From Microscilla marina ATCC 23134 (GTDB lineage Bacteria; Bacteroidota; Bacteroidia; Cytophagales; Microscillaceae), in assembly GCF_000169175.1 (NCBI RefSeq), contig NZ_AAWS01000015.1:124001-188000 (forward strand): a stretch of 64,000 bases of DNA. The letters are read 5' to 3'. A program made the translations under genes and the position numbers. Positions 7,390-16,682 of the stretch are shown here, piece by piece (the stretch's first letter is position 1; each line of letters opens with the position of its first letter). Under the pieces are notes generated by a model that made no database searches, was not told the origin of the DNA, and saw only the letters and a list, made by a program, of their open reading frames with translations.

Positions 7390-8603
7390 TATTGTGATGA
7401 TTCGCTTTGAGATTGAGTCATTTTTTTAGCTATTTCCAGTTCCAGGTATAAGCGCTCGCTTAATAACAAACCGCTCACATCTATAGTCATAAAATAAGAT
7501 TTATAGTGGCTGATAAGCCCCATCATTTGACTGACCAGGTTTTCGGGTGAACTATGCGCCAGTTGATGCAATAAGTCTTGCCCTTTTTTACTGCTCAGCT
7601 GAATGCTTTGGTCGCCTTGGGTACCCAGTTCACTCATAATCTCGGCAAGTTGGCTATAGTTCCAGCTTTGGCTACCAATCGTTTTACCAAATAGCACACT
7701 TTTGTGGGTAAGCTGTTGTTTGCCCAAGTGTAAGTAACTGGTACCAAAGGCACTATTAATGAGCCCTGCCACCATTGCCAGGCATATAAGCCCCATAAAT
7801 ATATTGGCTCCCAGTCGTATTCCTTTATGGTCAATGAGTTGAATAAGAAATATAAACCCCGTGATAAAAATAACTCCAAGCAGCATTACCGCTATGTTTT
7901 TGCGATTGCTCCACTGGTAAGTCGTTCCTTCAGCATTGTGGGTTTTGTCAAATCCAGGCGAGGTGGGCAGTTGAATCTTTGCCGGGGTTTGTTGAGTTGT
8001 CAGGTGTGACTTGAGCAACGGGGTATAATCGTCTAGCACTTGTGCTCCCTCCAATTGCTTGAGTTTTTGCACGCCCGTTTTGTACTCTTCCATCGGAGCA
8101 TCTATGATATACACTTGATAAGGCACTATTTTTTTGAGTTTACTTACAAACTCGTATGCATTGTTGAGCTGGTGGTAAGTAGCCAACTTTACCATAGCCC
8201 CGTCATTGCGCTTAAGTTGTATCTGAAAACTCACGCTTTTGCTTGAGGTGCCAGCGCTGTTATTGCGACTTATCGACACTGCCCTTTGTACTATCAGGGC
8301 GTTAAAATTGTCAAAGGGTAGGGTAGAGGTGAGGAGCCCTTGTTTGGTTTTTTCCTGTATTTGAATGGTTTGAGCTTTTTTGTCAATCACCAGCATTACA
8401 TTTTGTTTGGTGAACCAAAAAATAAACCCAATGACAATGCCCATGGCTCCCATCAGTGGTAAGATGTATTTATTGGGTGCTTCTAGTTTTTTTAATGCCA
8501 AAACGCCCACGATCAGTACCAGTACAGACACCAGTATAATATATAAATGAGTAGAGGTGTTGAAGTGTACCTCTGCTCTATCGGTCAAAAATTTAGTGTT
8601 CAT
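7389..8603 (-). CDS. Four-helix membrane protein of unknown function
   Basis: This 404-residue protein was not recognised. Two N-terminal helices (about residues 18-38 and 47-65) are followed by a soluble domain of about 150 residues. Two more helices (near 235-257 and 266-286) precede a second soluble domain. Each helical hairpin is followed by a beta-rich segment of similar layout (IDKKAQTIQIQEK; LHLGKQQLTHKSVLFG), which suggests an internal duplication or PH-like/YdbT-like domains. It overlaps the DUF4184 gene by one base, forming a two-gene operon. ATG is at 8603. Confidence 0.7.
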   Translation of the reverse strand: MNTKFLTDRAEVHFNTSTHLYIILVSVLVLIVGVLALKKLEAPNKYILPLMGAMGIVIGFIFWFTKQNVMLVIDKKAQTIQIQEKTKQGLLTSTLPFDNFNALIVQRAVSISRNNSAGTSSKSVSFQIQLKRNDGAMVKLATYHQLNNAYEFVSKLKKIVPYQVYIIDAPMEEYKTGVQKLKQLEGAQVLDDYTPLLKSHLTTQQTPAKIQLPTSPGFDKTHNAEGTTYQWSNRKNIAVMLLGVIFITGFIFLIQLIDHKGIRLGANIFMGLICLAMVAGLINSAFGTSYLHLGKQQLTHKSVLFGKTIGSQSWNYSQLAEIMSELGTQGDQSIQLSSKKGQDLLHQLAHSSPENLVSQMMGLISHYKSYFMTIDVSGLLLSERLYLELEIAKKMTQSQSESSQ

Positions 8604-8741
8604 AGTTGCATCATTGTTAGTTTTTCAAACAGTATTGGTCGTTGTTAATACCTCTTCGAGTGAATAAGTTAACCAAAAATAATTATACAAAGCCCTTACT
8701 TGATTGTTGGAATAGAAAAATATAATTAATTTCGAACAACG

Positions 8742-9155
8742 ATGTCAACATACAGCCTGGAACTTTGTCAGGCTGCCCTAAAAAACAATCATTACATGGT
8801 TACCTCTCCACTATTAAAACTTACCGAGCATGAGCGCAAGGTGATCGCAGATATATTTTTTGAGTATACCCTGCACGAATTTTATTATGACGAGCACCAC
8901 CAACGCCAAAAAAAGTTTATGCGACAGCGGGCTATTTGGATCAATGATGAACAGTTTTTGGAAAAAAATAAAAAGAAAAAATCTATTCAGAGCCTGGTCA
9001 ATAAAAAGATCATTGTAAAACACCTGGTAGGTTATCGTTTGTTCATCCGCCCCGAATACCTCGATCAACTCTATGACCTTGCTGACACTGCCGAATCCGA
9101 AAACCACGACCTTATTTTGCAATTGACCAGTGTATGGGTAGAGCCACAAGCATAG
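8742..9155 (+). CDS. Small hypothetical protein, possibly winged-helix
   Basis: This 137-residue soluble protein has no signal peptide. The helix-rich segment LTEHERKVIADIFFEYTLHE, a strongly basic stretch (LEKNKKKKSIQSLVNKK) and a following hydrophobic strand (IIVKHLVGYRLFIRPEYL) vaguely resemble a MarR-like winged helix. DNA binding is only a guess. It ends four bases from the end of the convergent meaB gene, with no terminator between them. Confidence 0.6.
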   Translation: MSTYSLELCQAALKNNHYMVTSPLLKLTEHERKVIADIFFEYTLHEFYYDEHHQRQKKFMRQRAIWINDEQFLEKNKKKKSIQSLVNKKIIVKHLVGYRLFIRPEYLDQLYDLADTAESENHDLILQLTSVWVEPQA

Positions 9156-9159
9156 AGGG

Positions 9160-10155
9160 CTATTTTTTTGCCAAATCAAGTAATAATTGTGCTCCGGTAA
9201 GTGGGGGCAAAGTTCCTTCACTGATTTGTTGGGCAACTTGTGGAAGCTTCTTAATCACCTCCTTGTGATGAAAAAACTGCTCCTCAAGAGTTTGGCGGAT
9301 GGTCTCGTACATCCAACGCAGGTTTTGTTCCTTCCTACGCTCGTCGAAATACTTATTTTGTTGGGTATGCTCAATATATTCGTTGGTCAAACTCCAAATA
9401 TGCTCAATGCCCTCGTTATGGAGCGCCGAGCAGGTAACCACCTTAGGAAACCAACCATTGGCAGCAGGAGGAAACAAGTGAAAGGCACTTTGGTATTCGG
9501 CTTTGGCTACCGCTGCTTTTTGTTGGTTGTCGCCATCGGCTTTGGTAATCGCCACTACATCAGCCATTTCCATAATCCCCTTTTTGATGCCCTGCAACTC
9601 ATCGCCCGCTCCGGCAAGCATCAACAACAAGAAGAAATCAACCATTCCGTGTACCACCGTTTCCGATTGTCCTACACCTACCGTTTCTATAAAAATTACC
9701 TCAAATCCGGCAGCTTCGCATAGCAACATCGTTTCACGGGTACGGCTTGCCACTCCACCCAATGAGGTACCCGCTGGCGAAGGGCGAATGTAGGCGTTTT
9801 GGTTGGCTGCCAATAGTTCCATGCGGGTTTTGTCGCCCATAATACTTCCGCGTGAGCGTTGACTGCTGGGATCTACCGCCAGTACTGCCAGTTTTTTGCC
9901 CTGTTGGGCAATGTATTGCCCCAATGCTTCTATAAAAGTACTTTTACCCACGCCTGGTACTCCTGTAATGCCAATGCGTACTGCTTTGCCTGTGTAGGGG
10001 AGCAGGCGTTCAATAAGTTGTCGTGCCAACGACCGATCTTCTTCCAGGGTGCTTTCTACCAGGGTAATGGCTTGGCTGAGCCTTACCCGATCTTGCTGGA
10101 GGATTCCCTCCACATATTGTGAAATATCCAGACGTTTTTTTCGTCTTATTGCCAT
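9160..10155 (-). CDS. meaB: Methylmalonyl-CoA mutase-associated GTPase MeaB
   Basis: This 331-residue protein is a G3E-type P-loop GTPase with Walker A GVPGVGKST (residues 64-72), VDPSSQRSRGSIMGDKTRM (switch region), an ETVGVGQSE Walker B/G3 segment and an ITKADGDN base-recognition motif. The C-terminal dimerisation segment is present. MeaB/ArgK proteins gate cobalamin loading and protect methylmalonyl-CoA mutase. The mutase small subunit gene lies 8.7 kb away at 18821 rather than next door. Length is normal. Confidence 0.95.
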   Translation of the reverse strand: MAIRRKKRLDISQYVEGILQQDRVRLSQAITLVESTLEEDRSLARQLIERLLPYTGKAVRIGITGVPGVGKSTFIEALGQYIAQQGKKLAVLAVDPSSQRSRGSIMGDKTRMELLAANQNAYIRPSPAGTSLGGVASRTRETMLLCEAAGFEVIFIETVGVGQSETVVHGMVDFFLLLMLAGAGDELQGIKKGIMEMADVVAITKADGDNQQKAAVAKAEYQSAFHLFPPAANGWFPKVVTCSALHNEGIEHIWSLTNEYIEHTQQNKYFDERRKEQNLRWMYETIRQTLEEQFFHHKEVIKKLPQVAQQISEGTLPPLTGAQLLLDLAKK

Positions 10156-10336
10156 GTAAGTATTTCTCTTTTTTTATTAAGTTTCGTGAGTTTAGTATTT
10201 TAATTGCTTGAAAAAAAGTAATATATTCAAAAAATAAAAACCATCAATTCACTACCTTACTGTTAGCCTGACAAAACTCAGTAGCTATCATATCAATACT
10301 TACATTTATCAAATAACCTGATTTTACTTTTTAATT

Positions 10337-11674
10337 ATGTTAAAACGACTCGCTAATTCATTCTTGCACGGGTTAATCATCATGGCATTGATGGGAAGTG
10401 TAGCCCTTATTGTACGACAAACTGCTGTATTGAGAAACATTGAGTTTTTGAACCCATTGGAAGATGCTTTTGCAGAGTTTGATTTAACTGACTTGGTTGT
10501 ATCAAAAATCATGGATCACCAAAAAGCTGACACCAACATCACAGTAGTAAATATTGGCAATTTAGACCGAAATGGCTTGTCCTCGCTCGTCAGTATCATT
10601 AATCAATATCAACCTAAAGTAGTGGGCTTTGATGTACAACTTGAAACAGCAAGAGACTCTACCTCAGACCAAGTGCTGGCTGATGCATTTAAACAAACTC
10701 CTAACCTTGTCATGGCAAGTCAACTATTAAATAAGACTAAAGATAAGTATTATGTGAGAACCAATTATGACCTATTTACCAAAAATGCCCATACAGGTTT
10801 TGTAAACTTAATTACCAAAGGTAAAGGTAATCAACTCAGTTGGCCTACTGTCCGATCTTTTAGCCCCAAAGAAAGAGTAACACATAGAGTGTTTTCTAGT
10901 GGCGCTCAGAAATTTGATACTACTGTGATCAAAAAACCTCGCAACGAATATGCTTTTGCTGTAAAAATAGCCCAACTCTATGCTCCTAAAAAAACAGCAA
11001 CTTTCCTGAAACGAAATAAGGACTATGAATGGATTAATTTTTTGGGTAACATAAGTGTTACTGCTGGCAAAGCTTCTAACTTTGCAGTCCTAGACGTAGC
11101 AGATATCTTTAATTCAGTACAAGATACATCTTCTAAAATTGGAAATGTGCTTAAAAACAAAGTTGTAATTTTGGGATTTATGGGTCCTTCTCTTGAGGCC
11201 AAATCATTTGATGATAAACTTTTTACTCCACTTAATGATAATTATATTGGACGAGGTACTCCTGACATGTATGGTGTGGTAGTACATGCTAATATTGTAT
11301 CTATGATTTTGCGAGGAGATTTTATTAAAGAAACAAGGCCTTGGGTTAATACCTCCATTAGCATATTGATTGTACTTATAACTGTTCTCATCTTTTCTTA
11401 TATTTTTATCAAAGTAGGCATTTGGTATGACGCCCTTACTATTCTTATTCAAGCGATTATTGTATTTTTGGTAGTTGGATTGATGCTTTTTGTTTTTTAC
11501 AAAACCAACACTAAAATGGATTTGGGGGCAGGTTTGCTTGGGGTGGTTTTGTCTGGTATCTTTGTAGAGATTTATCATGGTTTTATTCGTAAACTTTTTG
11601 GTTGGCGGGCACCCAACGAGATTCAGCACCAAAAAGATGTCGCAACACCTCCCCAGAAAGAATCAGAGGAGTAA
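10337..11674 (+). CDS. CHASE2-domain membrane protein without an output domain
   Basis: This 445-residue protein has one N-terminal membrane helix (about residues 8-27). A long extracytoplasmic domain has CHASE2 features: ADTNITVVNIGN, then QYQPKVVGFDVQL, and later NVLKNKVVILGFMG and YGVVVHANIVSMIL. Three C-terminal helices follow (about 340-360, 368-391, 399-418) and a short polar tail. Typical CHASE2 proteins carry an adenylate cyclase, histidine kinase or serine/threonine kinase after this region. Here only about 30 residues follow, so a signal must pass to a separate partner or the protein has another role. It precedes three FecR-like secreted proteins. Confidence 0.82.
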   Translation: MLKRLANSFLHGLIIMALMGSVALIVRQTAVLRNIEFLNPLEDAFAEFDLTDLVVSKIMDHQKADTNITVVNIGNLDRNGLSSLVSIINQYQPKVVGFDVQLETARDSTSDQVLADAFKQTPNLVMASQLLNKTKDKYYVRTNYDLFTKNAHTGFVNLITKGKGNQLSWPTVRSFSPKERVTHRVFSSGAQKFDTTVIKKPRNEYAFAVKIAQLYAPKKTATFLKRNKDYEWINFLGNISVTAGKASNFAVLDVADIFNSVQDTSSKIGNVLKNKVVILGFMGPSLEAKSFDDKLFTPLNDNYIGRGTPDMYGVVVHANIVSMILRGDFIKETRPWVNTSISILIVLITVLIFSYIFIKVGIWYDALTILIQAIIVFLVVGLMLFVFYKTNTKMDLGAGLLGVVLSGIFVEIYHGFIRKLFGWRAPNEIQHQKDVATPPQKESEE

Positions 11675-11772
11675 ACATGTAGGTTTTTTTTGGGTAAACT
11701 AAACTATTAAGTACTTTAATTGTCAAAATAATACAACTACAAATGATTTAAATCTGTCTTATATATACATTA

Positions 11773-11847
11773 AACAACACTCTATCTACCGTTTATCTAA
11801 AAAATAAAACTTTTGTGAAGTTTTTTAGTACAAGATAGAGTGTTGTT
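11773..11847. terminator. Long nested stem-loop between CHASE2 gene and FecR-like triplet
   Basis: A perfect 15-bp inverted repeat (11773-11787 with 11833-11847) encloses a second, inner stem around CTAAAAAA/TTTTTTAG and AAAACTT/AAGTTTT. It starts 99 bases after the CHASE2 stop and ends 38 bases before the next ATG. It could terminate the CHASE2 transcript or act as a leader structure for the downstream gene. Confidence 0.55.
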
Positions 11848-11884
11848 GATTTATAACATCTTAAAATAATACCAAAAATAACTC

Positions 11885-12826
11885 ATGACACGATATTGCT
11901 TAATTTGCTTGCTCACAATAACGATGATCCCTTATACACTAAAAGCTCAAAACAAAAAACATGTGTTCAGGGTGTTGGCAAGCAGTGGAAAAAGTTCATT
12001 GGTTGATAACGTTCAACAACTTCGAGTGGGACAAAAAATTTATCAGAACCAAAAAATTAAGGTAGAACCAAAAAGCTATTTGAGCTTGGTAAACAGACAG
12101 GGTGGAACAGTCCAGATTAGCAAAAAAGGAGAGTACACCGCAAAGTTATTGCTTGAACAACTGACTAAAATGCAAAAAACGGTTACCCAACAGTATGCAA
12201 CCTATGTAATAAAAGAACTCACTAAAGCCAGGGTAAGAAACCCTCAAAAAAACCGTTATAAGTACATGAACGTGACTGGATCGGTAAACAGGGCAGAGTC
12301 GCCTTTTAAGCTAAACATTGCTCCACAAAATTCGGTCAATAAATTTATTAGCAAAAAAGCAACCGTTCACTGGTATCCAGTTGTAGGGACTACAACATAC
12401 AATGTGGTGGTGATGAATGAGTTTGACGAAAAGCTATACGCCCAGGAAGTAAAAGACACCAGTTTGGTGATTGACTTTAACAAGGCTCCTTACAAAGGAC
12501 AAGAGATGTGCGTATTGAAGATAACGTCAAAAGAAAGGCCCAAAGCTACTTCATTAAGGTATAGCCTGATTATGGCAGCTGATAACCAAACGGTAAAAAA
12601 AGCTTTTGCTGATTTTAAGAAAGAAAACCCAGTAGCAAGCAACAATGCAGCAGATGTACTGGAAGAGGCATTTTTTTACGAAGAAAACGAATTGTTTTCT
12701 AAAGCGTTAAAGTGTTATGAGAAGGCAATAGAATTATCAAACGGTAACAATGCTTACAAAGTAGCTTACCATCATTTTTTGATTCGCCACGCTATTGGAG
12801 ATTATGAAAAGTACAAACAAAAATAA
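11885..12826 (+). CDS. Secreted FecR-like protein with helical C-terminus, paralogue 1
   Basis: This 313-residue protein has a signal peptide of about 21 residues ending YTLKAQ. A conserved module shared with the next two genes follows: FRVLASSGKSS, a YLSLV...GGTVQISKKGEY segment like the FecR iron-transport regulator domain, and KNRYKYMNVTGSV. The middle looks like a fibronectin-like beta domain (VHWYPVVGTTTYNVVVMNEF). The C-terminus resembles a tetratricopeptide hairpin (SKALKCYEKAIELSNGNNAY). The architecture suggests a periplasmic or surface partner of the upstream CHASE2 protein. In other bacteria FecR-like and CHASE2 proteins are often encoded together. It lacks cysteines for lipidation. 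Confidence 0.75.
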   Translation: MTRYCLICLLTITMIPYTLKAQNKKHVFRVLASSGKSSLVDNVQQLRVGQKIYQNQKIKVEPKSYLSLVNRQGGTVQISKKGEYTAKLLLEQLTKMQKTVTQQYATYVIKELTKARVRNPQKNRYKYMNVTGSVNRAESPFKLNIAPQNSVNKFISKKATVHWYPVVGTTTYNVVVMNEFDEKLYAQEVKDTSLVIDFNKAPYKGQEMCVLKITSKERPKATSLRYSLIMAADNQTVKKAFADFKKENPVASNNAADVLEEAFFYEENELFSKALKCYEKAIELSNGNNAYKVAYHHFLIRHAIGDYEKYKQK

Positions 12827-12891
12827 CCTCCTGCTTATTTTATATTATTCATTACTAAACTTTTTACAGATTGAAATTACATTATAATGCT

Positions 12892-13827
12892 ATGAAAAAA
12901 TTTAGACATATTTTACTTTTTGGATTGGCGCTTACTCTATCTTATAGCGTAACTCAGGCTCAGTATGCTTTTAGAGTGCTGGCAAGTAGTGGCAAAAGCA
13001 AAGTTGCCGGAGGCGGAAACCTAAGAGTGGGTGGTTCGCTGAAGTCTGCTAACCGAGTAACCGTATCACCCCGAAGCTACCTCAGTTTGGTACACAAATC
13101 TGGTGGAACCGTGCAAATTAGCAAGGCGGGAACCTATAGCATCGCTAGTTTGGAACAAAAACTGGCAAAAACTAAAGCGTCAGTATCTAAGCGTTATGCT
13201 ACTTATATTATCAGTGAGCTGACCAAAGGTGGTAAAGAAAACATCAATAAGAACCGTTACAAGTACATGAACGTGACTGGATCGGTAAAACGAGACTTGA
13301 CTTTCAACATCATCAATTTATTTATGGCTTCGTCTAACAACTACCACAACCCTAAGGTGACCATCAAGTGGAACCCATTGGCGATGAACAAAAGCTATAA
13401 AGTAACCATAGAAAACCTGTTCAACGATGAGTTGGCCACATCTACTGTTACTGATACTTCTATCACCATTGATTTTAGCCAATACAAAGCCGAAGACCAA
13501 AGGTTTTTGGTACGTGTAACACCAGTACAGCGCAAACAAGCCGTAAAGTCACGTACTTGCGAAATAGGGCAAATGAACAAGAAGGTAGAAGCGAGTTTCA
13601 AAAAAGCGTATGGCTCTTTTAAGAAAAGCATCAGTGGAAAAATGAATGCCGCAGATAAATTATCAGAAGCTTTTATTATGGAAGACCACAAGTTGTTTGT
13701 TGACGCTTTGAATAGTTTTAGAGAAGCTGTGAAAATGTCGGGCAACGATGAAGCGTACATTACTGCTTATCATCAGTTCTTGATTCGTCACGGCATTGGC
13801 GATTATGCCAAGTATGTAATAAAGTAA
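12892..13827 (+). CDS. Secreted FecR-like protein, paralogue 2
   Basis: The architecture is the same as the preceding gene: a signal peptide ending TQAQ, FRVLASSGKSK, SYLSLVHKSGGTVQISKAG, RYATYIISELTKGGKEN and the KNRYKYMNVTGSV block. It ends with the helical KLFVDALNSFREAVKMSG segment. The open frame extends to 12871, but the ATG at 12892 (MKKFRHILL) gives a normal signal peptide. A stretch around 13252-13292 is almost identical in DNA to 12248-12288, pointing to recent duplication or gene conversion. It lies 65 bases after paralogue 1, so the two are probably co-transcribed. A clear terminator follows. Confidence 0.75.
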   Translation: MKKFRHILLFGLALTLSYSVTQAQYAFRVLASSGKSKVAGGGNLRVGGSLKSANRVTVSPRSYLSLVHKSGGTVQISKAGTYSIASLEQKLAKTKASVSKRYATYIISELTKGGKENINKNRYKYMNVTGSVKRDLTFNIINLFMASSNNYHNPKVTIKWNPLAMNKSYKVTIENLFNDELATSTVTDTSITIDFSQYKAEDQRFLVRVTPVQRKQAVKSRTCEIGQMNKKVEASFKKAYGSFKKSISGKMNAADKLSEAFIMEDHKLFVDALNSFREAVKMSGNDEAYITAYHQFLIRHGIGDYAKYVIK

Positions 13828-13849
13828 CTGAAACAAATTATATTTATGC

Positions 13850-13880
13850 AAAACCACTCCTGTTTGGGGTGGTTTTTTTG
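13850..13880 (+). terminator. Terminator after FecR-like paralogue 2
   Basis: The stem AACCACTCC/GGGGTGGTT with a short loop is followed by seven T. It separates paralogues 1-2 from paralogue 3, which therefore needs its own promoter. Confidence 0.85.
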
Positions 13881-14083
13881 CTTCAGTACAACAAATTGCT
13901 TGGCAGAGGCACCATTACTGTGCAAGGGTGTGATGTCGTTTGGCAGGTATGATCTTTATAGTTTTACTTAAAATCACACCCTAATTTGATAAACGTCGTT
14001 ATTAAGGTAAACATTATTATTCATAAACATTCAGGAACGCTGTTACATAGTTTTTACTCCTGAAGAATACCTACCATCTTATT

Positions 14084-15010
14084 ATGAAAAAATATATTAT
14101 AGTAATTGTGTTTGGGACATTGGCACTTACTGGCTACTCCCAAAGCAAGTTCAGGGTATTGGCAAGCAGTGGCGCCAGTACAATTACAGGCAAAAACAGT
14201 GCATTATCCGTGGGACAAGTATTGAGCAATAGTTATCAAATCAAAGTGGCTCCCCGCAGTTATTTGAGTTTGGTACATAGTTCGGGTGGTACTGTACAAA
14301 TAAGCAAAGCAGGGGTGTATAATGTAGCCACCCTGGAAAAAAGGCTGGACGAACAACGCAAGTCATTGTCGAGTCGTTATGCCACCTATATTATATCAGA
14401 GCTTACCAAAAAAGGCAAAGAAAACATCAACGCAAATCGCTATAAATACATGAATGTGACCGGATCGGTAAAACGAGCTACCTTCAATGCATTCAGTGTA
14501 TACTTACCTGACCGTTCTAATTTTTATGACCCCAAAGTAACCATTACCTGGCAAGCACTTGTTGGAACCAAAAATTATCTGTTGAAGATTATGGATAGGT
14601 TTGAAGAGGAGGTGTTATACACCAAAACCTTGGCGGATACTTCTACTGTGGTAGACTTTAGTCAGGGTAAACTCAAGGGGGCACTTGATTGCCTGGTATT
14701 TATCGAGTCAAAAGAACGTGGCATTCAATCAGACAAATATGGCCTTTTTCGTTTAGACGAAGAAGATGCCCCCAAGTTTAACAAAGCTTATAGTGCTTTT
14801 AAAGCATCTAACAAAGCCACCCGTAATGCCACTGCTCAATTATCAGAAGCCTTTTTCTTTGAAGACAAAGGGTTTTATACCGATGCTTTACGTTGCTACC
14901 AAGCAGCCGTCAAAATGTCAGAGCAGGCAGATGCTTACGTTATTGCCCTACAGCAGTTTTTGGTACGCCGAAATATGGGACAAACTCCAGAAGAGGACAA
15001 GAATGATTAA
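14084..15010 (+). CDS. Secreted FecR-like protein, paralogue 3
   Basis: This is the 308-residue third copy: signal peptide ending TGYSQ, FRVLASSGAST, SYLSLVHSSGGTVQISKAG, RYATYIISELTKKGKEN and NRYKYMNVTGSVKR. A central beta domain and a TPR-like tail (FYTDALRCYQAAVKMSEQ) follow. It is closest to paralogue 2 in the N-terminal half. Separate transcription is likely, because a terminator and 256 non-coding bases precede it. The C-terminal tail is acidic (EEDKND). Confidence 0.75.
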   Translation: MKKYIIVIVFGTLALTGYSQSKFRVLASSGASTITGKNSALSVGQVLSNSYQIKVAPRSYLSLVHSSGGTVQISKAGVYNVATLEKRLDEQRKSLSSRYATYIISELTKKGKENINANRYKYMNVTGSVKRATFNAFSVYLPDRSNFYDPKVTITWQALVGTKNYLLKIMDRFEEEVLYTKTLADTSTVVDFSQGKLKGALDCLVFIESKERGIQSDKYGLFRLDEEDAPKFNKAYSAFKASNKATRNATAQLSEAFFFEDKGFYTDALRCYQAAVKMSEQADAYVIALQQFLVRRNMGQTPEEDKND

Positions 15011-15061
15011 TGACAATGTAGACTAACCTGCGGCAACGTTCAGGTTTTGTGATTCGTATAT

Positions 15062-15097
15062 AAAAGGGCTATCTGATAAAAAGATAGCCTTTTTTTA
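15062..15097 (+). terminator. Terminator after FecR-like paralogue 3
   Basis: The stem GGCTATCT/AGATAGCC (15067-15074 with 15082-15089) is followed by eight T. Confidence 0.9.
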
Positions 15098-15146
15098 TAA
15101 CATATTGTACCCTAAGCGTGTTGACTTGCACACACCCATAATTTAT

Positions 15147-15746
15147 ATGCCTATGAATATCATCTACACCCTCCGTTTTTTCGTTGTATTGAGCTTGTAT
15201 GTGCATACCTTGAGCGCACAAGAGCAAAAAGTAGAAACCAAAAAAGATAGCATCAAGCAAAGTATCAATAACGCTGAAAAAGAAAATGCAGATAATGTAG
15301 TGCGTTATATGGCACTAGACATGCACAGACGCCTTGGCAAAGTAAAACGAGTGAGGTTTTACAGAGGCAATGAATTAGAGTTTACTCTCAAGGGAGGCAG
15401 AGCCCGTTATAAGGGCAAAATATTGGGAGTAGGGGAAAACGAGTTGTTTATTTTGGGTAATAGTATACCTTTTGCCAATATTGATAAAATTATTGTGCGC
15501 AATCCAAGTCGTTTTTTATACGCAGGTAGCTTATTGTTGCCAGTGGCAGGTATTGGGTATTTTGCTATGGATATGATCAACCCTGCCTTGGACGATTCGC
15601 CCGGAACAAGACCTTTTACTGTACACCGTGAAGCCTTGTTTATCAGTGGCTCGTTGATTTTGTCAGGTATTATTCTTCATTTATTAAAGAAGCGTGTGTA
15701 CCGTATGAATAAAAGGCGTATGCTAAGGTCTTTGGTGCAGTTTTAA
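15147..15746 (+). CDS. Small secreted/membrane protein with two helices
   Basis: The open frame runs from a TTG at 15105, but the signal peptide (IYTLRFFVVLSLYVHTLSAQ) starts only after the ATGs at 15147 and 15153, so the start is placed there. A charged helical stretch follows the cleavage site. Next comes a beta-rich segment (FYRGNELEFTLKGGRARYKG) and then two membrane helices near the C-terminus (YAGSLLLPVAGIGYFAMDM and ALFISGSLILSGIILHLL). The tail is strongly basic. Not recognised as a named family. It lies just after the FecR-like genes and may belong to the same functional group, but a terminator separates them. Confidence 0.6.
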   Translation: MPMNIIYTLRFFVVLSLYVHTLSAQEQKVETKKDSIKQSINNAEKENADNVVRYMALDMHRRLGKVKRVRFYRGNELEFTLKGGRARYKGKILGVGENELFILGNSIPFANIDKIIVRNPSRFLYAGSLLLPVAGIGYFAMDMINPALDDSPGTRPFTVHREALFISGSLILSGIILHLLKKRVYRMNKRRMLRSLVQF

Positions 15747-15842
15747 CAAAGAGCAGCAAGGAACAATGATACATAAATGTTGGGACACTTCAGTATTCTA
15801 AATTAGGGGTGACTGAATGATATACCAGTGATAAAAATATAT

Positions 15843-15877
15843 AAAAGGTGTGGCCTATTCCTGGGGTCACACCTTTT
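15843..15877. terminator. Bidirectional terminator between convergent genes
   Basis: A 10-bp stem AAAAGGTGTG/CACACCTTTT (15843-15852 with 15868-15877) lies between the plus-strand gene ending at 15746 and the minus-strand gene ending at 15918. Confidence 0.8.
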
Positions 15878-15917
15878 GCTTTATGAGTACTTTTGTAACC
15901 TGGTCAGCCTGTTCCAA

Positions 15918-16577
15918 CTACTCCATGGCGGTATTCAAAAAGTCATTGACTGGTTTCATTGCTTCAAAAGCATGCACAATCAAGGTTTTATAGTTTTTGC
16001 TCAGCACTTGTTTATCCGTTACTTTGTGCCACATTGTAAAGCTCTTATGGCGCAGTAGGTCAATATTGGGATTATCTTTTTTGTAGCCTTTCGGCGAAGT
16101 TTTTACTTGTTCGCCCGATAAGGTACCAAAATATTTTTTAAAGCCATCGGCTGCCAACAATTTTCTAAACTCTTCTGCATTATAATCAATCTCCTGACGT
16201 ATTTTTGCCAGGTTTTCGGAAGCAGGCATATAACAGCCCCCTGCCATAAACGATTCGCCTCCTGGCTGTATTTGCAAATAATACCCAGCCCAGTGCGATT
16301 TGCGCCCACCTTTGGTAATAGATGCCCCAAAGTTAAGTTTATAAGGGCTTTTGTCTTTACTAAACCGAACATCACGATGAAGGCGAAAGAGACAGTCTTT
16401 AGCGGTAAGCCCGGTTATGTTGGGGTCAAAAGTCGCTATTTCTTCTATGACTTCACTGGTGAACTCTTCAAAATCTTTCTTGGCTTGTTGGTATACTTTT
16501 TTGTTGTCCTGCATCCATTCACGGGTATTGTTTTGGGCAAGGTCAGCCAAAAAACGCAATATGTTTTGGGTATTCAT
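15918..16577 (-). CDS. DUF2461 family protein
   Basis: This 219-residue protein starts at the ATG at 16577 (MNTQNILRFLADLAQNN); an upstream GTG at 16604 is less likely. Family landmarks are NNTREWMQDNKKVY, CLFRLHRDVRFSKDKSPYK, GYYLQIQPGGESFMAGG and the C-terminal KVTDKQVLSKNYKT. DUF2461/TIGR02453 proteins are common in Bacteroidota and have no established function. Length is typical. Confidence 0.9.
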   Translation of the reverse strand: MNTQNILRFLADLAQNNTREWMQDNKKVYQQAKKDFEEFTSEVIEEIATFDPNITGLTAKDCLFRLHRDVRFSKDKSPYKLNFGASITKGGRKSHWAGYYLQIQPGGESFMAGGCYMPASENLAKIRQEIDYNAEEFRKLLAADGFKKYFGTLSGEQVKTSPKGYKKDNPNIDLLRHKSFTMWHKVTDKQVLSKNYKTLIVHAFEAMKPVNDFLNTAME

Positions 16578-16682
16578 AAGTAGTATATTGGTTGGTTTGG
16601 GCACAAGGTAAAAATAAAAAAAGGAGGCTGAAAGTAATTCATCTCTGATAACAAGCGATAGGTAAACAAGTGCCTGGTATAA

